Origin: Pyronema omphalodes | Lineage: Eukaryota > Ascomycota > Pezizomycetes > Pezizales > Pyronemataceae | DNA length: 64,000 bases | NCBI GenBank assembly: GCA_024516155.1 | Contig: JAJJXM010000017.1 | Span: forward strand, 806,001 to 870,000 | Direction of reading: 5' to 3' | Shown: positions 54,540 through 62,002 of the stretch, one piece after another | How positions within the stretch are numbered: the stretch's first letter is position 1 | How the letters are laid out: each line of letters opens with the position of its first letter | Program-made: the position numbers and the translations under genes | Notes under the pieces: model-generated | The model's database searches: none | Told to the model about the DNA's origin: nothing | The model's input: the letters and a program-made list of their open reading frames with translations, nothing else

Positions 54540-55591
54540 GACTCGTCTTCTTGTGTCTCTTCGCTCAGCATTGCTTCAGCTGCACGGTAGGTTCTTCTCG
54601 GAGGATAAGGTTTTTTGTTAGGGCAGCGAGCGGAAAAATGTCCTGTCTTTCCGCAGTTGAAACACTCATTGTTTCGTCTTCTCTTTTCTTCTTCCATTCG
54701 GTCTTTTCCTCTTGTTCTTCGGGTTGCATCTAATTCCATCGGTGTAGGGTCGGACATGTGGTTTTCATACGTGCGGGGGTGGCTGACATGGGTATCACGG
54801 AATTCCCGGTAGTATTGGTTGTCGTTTCGAGTTCGAAGGGTTCGGAAATTGAACAATCTATTGTCGAGGGCAATAGATTTGTTTACGTAGTCCGTGATAT
54901 TGCGTGGTCTGTCATCTAACAGGGCGAGTTGTCGTTGTACTTCCATGTTCAACCCGTCATGGAACTGATCAATATACATTGAGTCGTTATAATCCAAATC
55001 CGCCATTAGTCTTTGGAAATCGGCCCAATAGGCAGCAGCAGAGCGGTTTCCTTGCTTAATGTTTTTGAATTTTCGTCGTGCTACTTCCTTGCTATCGGCT
55101 TCTCCGAAGGCTCTACCAATAGCTGTCTTGAAATCTTTCCAGGTTTCATACTTACTTACGCCCTCCTCTTTCATTGATGGTTCGATCCATGCCCAGGCGT
55201 TTCCCCTACACCTGGCACTGGCATAATTGACTTTTTTCGCATCCCTATCGAATTTGCTCGGTTCACAGTTGAACTTGAGCTCACATTGGATAAGGAACGC
55301 TCTTAACTTGGCTCTTTCGCCGTAATAGAGCTCGGGGTCTTCGATCTTAGGTTGACAAGACGGGGGAGGTTGATACAACTGTTGCAAAAGGGTTTGCAGT
55401 TGATCGGTCGTCATCTGGACGGGGGGAAGGGAGGCTCCCGAAGTTCCGTGAGGGGTCGTCATTCCGGAGTTATCTTCTTCGTTCGTTGTTGGGGACTGGG
55501 GTCTCGAAGGTTGTTCTGGCGTCACTGGGCTGGCTGGTCTGGCGTACTCGCTGATAGCTTCGCCGAGATCTTGTAACTGGAAGGGATCCAG
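54515..55591 (-). CDS. gag of element B (probable CUG start)
   Basis: 358 residues if started at the CTG at 55591 (context ACC CTG GAT). The frame is open only 21 codons further up, to TTG at 55654 next to an in-frame TGA in the primer-binding site, and no ATG occurs before the conserved DPFQLQDL start that matches element A. The first in-frame ATG lies after conserved sequence (RPASPVTPEQPSRPQSPT). Capsid-like region: YGERAKLRAFLIQCELKFNC, GNAWAWIEPSM, QGNRSAAAYWADFQRLM. Zinc knuckle: CFNCGKTGHFSARC. GGGAAAA at 54539-54533 precedes the stop TAA (54517-54515) by five codons. It forms the particle. Confidence 0.88.
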   Translation of the reverse strand: MDPFQLQDLGEAISEYARPASPVTPEQPSRPQSPTTNEEDNSGMTTPHGTSGASLPPVQMTTDQLQTLLQQLYQPPPSCQPKIEDPELYYGERAKLRAFLIQCELKFNCEPSKFDRDAKKVNYASARCRGNAWAWIEPSMKEEGVSKYETWKDFKTAIGRAFGEADSKEVARRKFKNIKQGNRSAAAYWADFQRLMADLDYNDSMYIDQFHDGLNMEVQRQLALLDDRPRNITDYVNKSIALDNRLFNFRTLRTRNDNQYYREFRDTHVSHPRTYENHMSDPTPMELDATRRTRGKDRMEEEKRRRNNECFNCGKTGHFSARCPNKKPYPPRRTYRAAEAMLSEETQEDESGKEDPQE

Positions 55592-55648
55592 GGTTTTTTT
55601 TTTGTTTGGACGGTCGTTCGTTGGGTGTGTCGGGTACCTCGGGGGGAG

Positions 55649-55659
55649 ACGCAATCAAA
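55649..55659 (-). promoter_or_regulatory. self-primer binding site of element B
   Basis: On the minus strand TTTGATTGCGT directly follows the 5' LTR. Ten bases are complementary to ACGCAATCAA at 55914-55905 within the LTR, 39 bases downstream of TACATAA (55953-55947), the likely TATA element. Confidence 0.75.
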
Positions 55660-56663
55660 TGTTAAGGGCGCCACGCAGATATCGATATCTGAGGTAGGCG
55701 ACACACAAAGGTACGTCTATTCTTTCGTTGGTACCTATCGAGGTAGGCTGGCTGTTTTCTTGGTAGCGTGGCCGGTTGGGAGGGGGAAGTGATAGGTGGT
55801 GATGGAAGGGGTTAGGGTTGGGGGCTCTGGGGTTTTGCGTGATCTCGTTCAGCACACGGACAGACAATCTTGGAGTGGTCAAAGTAAGTTGGGGTGAAAG
55901 GTAATTGATTGCGTGAAGACTAACTACAGCGTTCCTCCCTTCTCCTTATGTACATTAATCTCCTCCTTTTCCTCGTAACCCGAGGGGCTCATGCCCAGCA
56001 GTCCGACCCCCGGAGCTTCCCATAATTCCCGTAAGTCTTCACGCCCCTTTGTTTCCCATACTAACTAACTAACTAATAATAATAATTACAAACATATACC
56101 TGCTAAATAATCGCGTATCCTTTTTCTGGCTTCTTCCTATTTCTCCTCGCCTTCCGAAACGCGCGCCTCGCTTTCCTAATCCTACGCGAGCTCTCGCGCA
56201 GCTCCGTATTCGATCCACCTTCGCGCGTCACCTTCCCGTCGCTCCCTCCTCCGCTCCTTGCCGAAACTTCTTCCGTCTCTTTTCCCCAGCTCGGCCGAGC
56301 TCCACCGAGCTCCACCGAGCTCCACCGAGCTGTGTTACCTTCCTCGCCGTATCCTCCGGAGCTCTCCATAGCTCACCGAAGCTGTACCGAAGCTTCGCCG
56401 AGCTCCGTCCTGCTTCATCTCGCTTTCCTTCGTCCCACCTCGTTCCACCTCTTCCCCGACGACCTTCTTGTTCCTTTTTCCTCCTTGACCCCGCGACCTT
56501 CTTGTTCCTTTTTCCTCCTTGTCCCCCGTGGTCTTCTTGTTCCTTTGTTATTCTCGTCGTCCCGTGGTAGCCAAGTACCACACCGTTACCGTAATTCCCA
56601 ACGCCCATGTGATTGCTGACGCAACCATAGCTCCTATCAACATGTCATTGTTGATTCTTGACA
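55660..56663 (-). repeat. 5' LTR of element B
   Basis: 1,004 bp. Differs from the 3' LTR at TACATAA versus TATATAA, at GTAATTGATT versus GTGATTGATT, and at GGGGGCT versus GGGTGCT. Confidence 0.96.
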
Positions 56664-56964
56664 GACAGCGGGGGTCTTGAGGGCCCGCACCGCTTGGAGT
56701 TGGGCCTGGAGTTCACGATTTACGCTGCGGAGGTGGCGCACCTTGGATTCCAGCGCGGGGATACGATCTTCCAGCTCCTCGAGGCGTAGTCCAAGGTTGC
56801 TGATGTAGTCAACATTTAGGATCGACGATATGCGGGCTACATCATCAGAACAGCGTTCGCGGTGAGCATGCGACGCGGTGTCTTCCTGGGTTCCTCCAGC
56901 GTTTGGTCTCTTGCGTGCTCCTTCTTGAGGAGGGGCAATGATGCGCATGGGGGTTGGGGACTGC
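56664..56964 (-). mobile_element. LINE copy 2, segment 4 (ORF1 N-terminal coiled coil)
   Basis: Minus-strand frame from 56948 (MRIIAPPQEGARKRPN) through a coiled coil (LGLRLEELEDRIPALESKVR, LRSVNRELQAQLQAVRAL) to the element B TSD. It rejoins the ORF1 part at 49159. The piece ends at the start of element C (56965), so the LINE 5' end should lie beyond the right edge of the window. Confidence 0.9.
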
Positions 56965-58079
56965 TGTCACGGCTCGAGAATTATTACCTTCCCTCTCCTC
57001 GTCATTCATTCACCTATTATCATTCGCTTCATTATCCAGCACTCGTTTGTTTATTTATTTCTATTATCCTTCGGTCTTCGATCATCACTCGTCACTCGCC
57101 TGGGTTGGGTTACGCTCAATTCCCAAATTGTCAAAAAGGTCACGTGACTTACCCCCAGGATTAGGGGTCAGCTCGGATCCCTTTTCGGAAATTCCATACC
57201 TACGGTCTACCGATCATCTTATCCGATTAGATAAGATCGGTCACGTGTTCTAATCAATAGTAGATCAGTATGCACGCGCACTGGTCTACTAATGTGCGCA
57301 CACGTGACTAGGACTAGGGCACGATCATCTTATCGATAAGATAAGATCTAGTCATGTGACCTTATCAGTATTGCACCATCTTTCCAATCGCAGCTGATCT
57401 GGATTCACGTGACTAGGGTTAGGGTGGCACCCGCACGCACACAAACTAGGGTTAGGTTTGTGACCGTACGCGCACAGCTAGGGTTAGGGTTACGGACGCA
57501 CGCGCAGGATTAGGGTTACAAAAGCGCGCGTGACTACGCTTAGGGTTACGCTAGCGCGCACGCGAGTTACGCTATCGCGCACGCGAGATACGCTAACGAG
57601 CGCGCGACGAGGCTGTGCACGCAAACACGCTAATTTGGTACGAACGCGTTAGCGCGTCTAGAACGCGCAACCGCGACCGCGTTGTTTACTGAGTTATTTT
57701 TCGGGAAAATTCTGCAAGTAGTGGCTCGGCGTGTAAGGAGGAAAAATTGTATATAAGAGGATTGTTTCTTTGTTTGTTTATTTTGTTTTTCTTTTCTCCT
57801 TACACAGTTATTTGTTTATTTACAAATTCAAATACTTTGTCGAAATCTTTGTTTACGTCCTCGTTCTCGTCCCCGTCTTTGGATCTCTTTGTCCCTTGAA
57901 ATCTTTGTTTATTTCCTTAACTTCTAAACACAGAAAGTCTTTAAGTTGATGCTAGACACAGCTTAAGAGTTTCTAACATTGAAGTTATTATAAGGTTATA
58001 TCCATTGAACTCAAGAGTGAATAATTGAGAAGAGCCCTCAGGTTCTCCGTCAGCTATCTCTCCCTTGTTCGCCGTTACA
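56965..58079 (+). repeat. 5' LTR of element C
   Basis: 1,115 bp, TGTCACGGCTCGAG to CGCCGTTACA, near-identical to the solo LTR at 37616-38753. TATATAA at 57750-57756; presumed RNA start ACACAGTTAT at 57802-57811; repeated TTAGGGTT words at about 57415-57550. Confidence 0.95.
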
Positions 58080-58081
58080 AC

Positions 58082-58091
58082 ATAACTGTGT
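58082..58091 (+). promoter_or_regulatory. self-primer binding site of element C
   Basis: ATAACTGTGT, two bases after the LTR, is the exact complement of ACACAGTTAT at 57802-57811, downstream of the LTR TATA box. Confidence 0.75.
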
Positions 58092-58142
58092 AATCAAGAC
58101 CTGCCGGCTCTACCGTCAACCCTCGATTACAACAAGCTTTAC

Positions 58143-58313
58143 ATGCTTCACAACCTCTGGTTCTACGAATTCATCAATCTATTACCGATCTTCCGTTCCC
58201 TCGAAAACCCCGTTGTCCTTGACGAAATCGAAATTGCTCGACAACTCGGAAACGAATACGCAGCAACTCGAATTCAATATAACGACGAAACCAACATCTG
58301 GCATTTCCGTTAA
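58143..58313 (+). CDS. small upstream ORF (56 codons) before gag of element C
   Basis: ATG at 58143 (MLHNLWFYEFINLLPIF) to TAA at 58311-58313, nine bases before the gag ATG. It has a hydrophobic start and an acidic/polar second half (DEIEIARQLGNEYAATRIQY). Element D has an ORF at the same place. It could be a regulatory upstream ORF or a small protein; no domain recognised. Confidence 0.45.
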   Translation: MLHNLWFYEFINLLPIFRSLENPVVLDEIEIARQLGNEYAATRIQYNDETNIWHFR

Positions 58314-58322
58314 TCCCTCGAA

Positions 58323-59441
58323 ATGGACCAAAACAACAAGGTCGTCGTGGCCCTGTACCTCAACGAAGCCGAAAGGTTGGAGGTCGAACAGGACCCCACG
58401 AAGATCAAATTGGTCCGCAACGCCGTAAAAGAATACGAACGAGACTGTCAACTTAGGGACGACCTCCGAGCCGAACTCACAGAAGCTCGAAAGGACAACT
58501 CCCTCTACGCTCAACGAATTACCGATTTGGAAAGGGATCTCGAAAGCGCCAACGCCTCCGTTCGACTCCTACAAGCCCTTACGAAGAACGGTCCCCTTCC
58601 GAATACCCGTCCCATCGAATTACCTCACCCACCTGAGTTCTCTGGTGAACGCAAGGAACTCTTGAACTTCATCTCGAAGGTCAGATCCAAGCTCGCCGGA
58701 GACTCCTCCCGTTTTACCGATGATCAACATAAGCTACGTTATACTTATGGATATCTCAAAGGCAACGCTCAGAATCAAATTCAACCCTACGTCCTTACAG
58801 ATAAGATTAAGCTTAAGGACGTTGAGGCTCTCATTACAATTCTGGAAGCTGCCTTCGGAGATCCTGATCAAGTTGGTACTGCATCTGCGGAATTGGATAA
58901 ACTTCAACAGGGCAACCATAAGTTTAGCCAATACTACGCAGAGTTCCAACGATTAATGGCTATCTTGAACTACGACGAAAACGCAAAGAAGGCTGCTCTG
59001 AAGCGTGGACTCTCTCGAGACCTTCAGACCAGTCTTGTTTACCAAGCCGAAGAACCTCAGAACTTCACCAAATTTGTGGATCTTTGTATGAAGCTAGATT
59101 ATAGAATTCGAGCTCATTCAAACACCACAAAGCGGCACGTTTCTTCGGTCCCCAGTCGTTCCAGCTCCACGCCGTCTCGCCCGGCGTCCCACCCAACGAA
59201 TACCAATAGTGGTAATTACGGATCGGCCCCCATGGACCTATCAGCTTCCCAAAAGCCTCAGAACCAACGCCGACGTGATGAACGAATGGCTAAGGGACTC
59301 TGTCTTTATTGTGGATCAGCCGATCACTTCAAGAACGAATGTTCTACATTGGCAGCAAACAACTCCCGCAAGATTCGCCTAGCCGCCGCTGAGGTTTTGG
59401 ATATCCCAACAAACCCCGACGTCGACCAGGGAAAAGAGTAG
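58323..59441 (+). CDS. gag of element C
   Basis: 372 residues, ATG at 58323 (MDQNNKVVVALYLNEAERLE). A coiled-coil segment (about 45-85: DDLRAELTEARKDNSLYAQR) is followed by a retrotransposon Gag capsid-like region (PEFSGERKELLNFISKVRSK, YGYLKGNAQNQIQPYV, FSQYYAEFQRLMAILNYDE). A Ser/Pro/Thr-rich stretch precedes a CCHC knuckle, CLYCGSADHFKNEC. The gag frame ends GKE and TAG at 59439-59441; GGGAAAA at 59429-59435 allows -1 entry into pol. Frame intact. Confidence 0.92.
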   Translation: MDQNNKVVVALYLNEAERLEVEQDPTKIKLVRNAVKEYERDCQLRDDLRAELTEARKDNSLYAQRITDLERDLESANASVRLLQALTKNGPLPNTRPIELPHPPEFSGERKELLNFISKVRSKLAGDSSRFTDDQHKLRYTYGYLKGNAQNQIQPYVLTDKIKLKDVEALITILEAAFGDPDQVGTASAELDKLQQGNHKFSQYYAEFQRLMAILNYDENAKKAALKRGLSRDLQTSLVYQAEEPQNFTKFVDLCMKLDYRIRAHSNTTKRHVSSVPSRSSSTPSRPASHPTNTNSGNYGSAPMDLSASQKPQNQRRRDERMAKGLCLYCGSADHFKNECSTLAANNSRKIRLAAAEVLDIPTNPDVDQGKE

Positions 59442-59734
59442 TCCATCAACAGCCTGTTGGCTCTGTTGTTGGACCAGCCCCTGCCTCGTCTTTCGTTTCA
59501 TCTCAGGAAATCGTTTATGTATCCGCTAGTTCTTTGTCAAGTAAACAAGAAAACAAATTGGATGGGAATCATTTGGTCGTGCCATGTACACTAACTGAAC
59601 ACAATACCAAAATCGATACTCATGCTCTCGTAGACTGCGGATGCACAGGAATTTCCTTCATGAACGAAGACTTCGCACGCCAACACAACTTCCCCCGTTA
59701 TCAATTAAAAAACCCCAAAATGGTCGAAGTAATT
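59429..59734 (+). CDS. pol of element C, protease N-terminal part (interrupted by element D)
   Basis: Read in the -1 frame from GGGAAAA: GKRVVHQQPVGSVVG..., then the aspartic protease motif HALVDCGCTGISFMNEDFAR, up to NPKMVEVI. Element D is inserted after GTCGAAGTAATT. The interrupted protease makes this C copy defective even though its gag is intact. Confidence 0.85.
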
Positions 59735-60387
59735 TGTCACGGCACACGGCTGACGAGCCGTTGTGTTGCGTCATCATGTTGTCGTGGTTGTTGATTGACA
59801 TCGTGCCGTTGTCTTGCCGTGTTGTGTTGTGTTGCCGTTGTGTTGTTGTTGTCACGGCACACGGCTGACGAGCGGTTGTGTTGCATCATCATTGTGTTGT
59901 CGTGGTTGTTGATTGACATCGTGCCGTTGTCTTGCCGTGTTGTGTTGTGTTACCGTTGTGTTGTTGTAGTGTTGTGGTGTGCCGTGCCATTGTGACTGAG
60001 AGACTGATTGATGATGGATAACGTACCACGAGCTGGAGAGCTGTGGCGTCGCAGTTGAATTGATGGAGAACCGAAGCTCATGTGGCGATGATTGTATGAC
60101 GGCCCAGCAAGAGTGCTGGCCGCCCCTTTGTACATAAGGAGGCTTGCCTCCCCGTTGTCGAGATTCTCCATCGAACGTCTTGTGTCTTCTCCTTGCTCCT
60201 AATATAAGGTCTCTTCTCCTAAGTCCTACGTCACTCTTGTCCTTGTCCCTGTCCCTGTTTAGTGTGCCGTCCGTCTGACGAGCACTTCGGTCCTTGTCCT
60301 GCCGTTCCCCGTCCCGGAACCTGCCTAGTCCCTCTTGCCGGTAGTGTTCAGTGTGTCCCTTGAACGTCCGTTCACTGGTTCCTGACA
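59735..60387 (+). repeat. 5' LTR of element D
   Basis: 653 bp. The first 230 bases are a tandem duplication with a period of about 115 bases (59735-59849 and 59850-about 59967), both copies starting TGTCACGGCACACGG, so the true LTR edge could be either one. TACATAA at 60131-60137 precedes the presumed RNA start ATCGAACGT at 60170-60178 by 39 bases. It ends CCTGACA. Confidence 0.8.
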
Positions 60388-60389
60388 TT

Positions 60390-60398
60390 ACGTTCGAT
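60390..60398 (+). promoter_or_regulatory. self-primer binding site of element D
   Basis: ACGTTCGAT, two bases after the LTR, is complementary to ATCGAACGT at 60170-60178 in the LTR. Confidence 0.65.
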
Positions 60399-60422
60399 CG
60401 ATTAATTATTCAACCGACACGC

Positions 60423-60665
60423 ATGAACCGCACCGGTTCTGCCTGCACCTACGCACTAAAACAAGCTCTTGAAACGCACACCTTACACGAAACCTTTGGG
60501 ATCCCCGACAGATTCGCTGGCGCAGTGCGAAGAACCATCCGACGAGCAGAAAATAACTGCTACCTTGTGGTCCGCTGGCAACTCCAGGACTACACTTATC
60601 AGGAGCACATCCGCCGCACCATCAGACTCAAGCCAATCCTCAGAGCCCGCCAGAATGCATATTAA
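60423..60665 (+). CDS. small upstream ORF (80 codons) before gag of element D
   Basis: ATG at 60423 (MNRTGSACTYALKQALE) to TAA at 60663-60665. It overlaps the gag ATG (60655) by eleven bases in a different frame. It is Arg-rich (VRRTIRRAENNCYLVVRW). Its position matches the small ORF of element C. Function unknown. Confidence 0.5.
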   Translation: MNRTGSACTYALKQALETHTLHETFGIPDRFAGAVRRTIRRAENNCYLVVRWQLQDYTYQEHIRRTIRLKPILRARQNAY

Positions 60666-62002
60666 ACTTATTGACGAAGGACACTGGCAGCAAATTGTGA
60701 ACGCCGCCGCCATGACCCAGTTCCCTGACGGCCATGAACCGCTCACCTTTACCAAACAACTCGCACAATCCATCTTAGACGCTCAGGACCACCCCACGGG
60801 TTATCTCTTAAACGACCTCGCGGAAACCCCCGGCTCCCGTAACAGCACTCGGGTATCCAGCCCTGTCGCCTCCCGCGCTCCGGAAGCTCCCACCCCTGCC
60901 CCCATTCCCCCTGTCGTGATCCAGACTGGCTCCGTCCAGGTCTACCCGAACGGCCCAGAACCAGCACCGCGAGCCGCCGCACCCCCTACCACAGCCGCAG
61001 CCGCAGCCCCCGCCCCCGCGATAATTGCACCAATCCCAAGGCCCCCCCCCCCGAGACCCCGAGATCCTCCTAACCCCGGAGGAACAAGCCGATACAAATG
61101 AAATCCACTACTACGAGAAAGAGCTCACCCGCCAGCGTGAACTCATCAACGCGCTACTCGCCTCCCCCGGCATCCGCGTGACCGGAGACAAAATCTCGGA
61201 TACGCCAACCTTCGACGGGTCCAACAGGGAGGACCTCCGCCGCTTTGTCTCCTTGCTCCGCATCAAGTTAGCGAGCGACGAACTACGTTTCCCGACCCCC
61301 CATAAACGGATTTCTTACGCCATGGGCCGCCTCCGCGGACGCGCCCTGGATCAGATTCTTCCTTATATCAAGGAAAATGGCAACCGCTGGGCTCTCAACG
61401 ACGTCGAGGACGTCATTAAAATTTTACAGCGTACCTTTGGAGACCCGGACGAGCGCGCAACGGCTCGTTTCAAACTACAAAATCTCCGACAAAACAACCG
61501 CGAATTTTCGGACTACTATGCAGAGTTCTCCCGCCTAGTCGCAGAGTTAGGCTGGGACGAAGCCGCCACCATGGATGCCCTGCGTAACGGCCTGTCCCTC
61601 GAGCTGCACGAGAAGTTGGTTGGTGCCCCGCCCACCACCACGATGCACGAATTCGTCGAACAGTGCCAAAAATTGGACTCCCAATTAAGAGCACTTGAAA
61701 ACCTCCGCAAGCTGCGTACCAACCGCGGCCAAGTTAAACCCACTACCACCGCCACCCCCGCCACCAGTCGCCCCACCCCCGCTACCCAAACCACCACCGC
61801 CTCCTCCAGCAAGCAAACCCCGGCCCAGGGACCCCTTCAGAAACTGTCGGCACAGGAGCGCGCGACCCGCCTATCAGAAGGACGTTGCCTCTACTGCGGT
61901 GGCCTCGGCCACATGGCTGCGTCGTGCCCCGCCAAGACGAATGTTAAAGTGGCGAGCGTGGAATTAGTGGATGCTGAAGAAGAGGTGTCGGGAAAAGAAT
62001 AA
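60655..62002 (+). CDS. gag of element D (frameshift in a C-run)
   Basis: Starts at the ATG at 60655 (MHIKLIDEGHWQQIVN). A Pro/Ala-rich stretch ends in a run of eleven C (61042-61052) where the frame must shift to reach the capsid-like part: PTFDGSNREDLRRFVSLLRI, RLRGRALDQILPYI, FSDYYAEFSRLVAELGWDE. CCHC knuckle: CLYCGGLGHMAASC. The frame ends SGKE and TAA at 62000-62002, with GGGAAAA at 61990-61996. The shift could be a real mutation, an assembly error in the C-run, or slippage. Confidence 0.85.

Larger units (their letters stand above)
49165..56663 (-). mobile_element. LTR element B: complete Ty3/gypsy chromovirus with intact gag, pol and third ORF
   Basis: 7,499 bp on the minus strand with two 1,004-bp LTRs (5' LTR at 56663-55660, 3' LTR at 50168-49165) and TSD GACAG on both sides (49160-49164, 56664-56668). 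About three LTR differences were noticed by eye, so it is young. Gag, pol and the third ORF are all open, making B a good candidate for an active element. It is inserted in LINE copy 2 ORF1 between the coiled coil and the Pro-rich segment. Confidence 0.97.
56965..59734 (+). mobile_element. LTR element C: 5' part of a Ty3/gypsy element
   Basis: 5' LTR (56965-58079), self-primer binding site, a 56-codon upstream ORF, intact gag and the beginning of the protease, then interrupted by element D at 59735. The remainder of C and its 3' LTR are outside the window. The five bases before it are ACTGC, the expected TSD. Confidence 0.93.

Noticed and set aside
55655..55882. Short protein from the LTR B sequence (also fused to LINE ORF1 near 49200)
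   Set aside because: Frame lies in LTR sequence and runs by chance into LINE coding sequence at the insertion junction.
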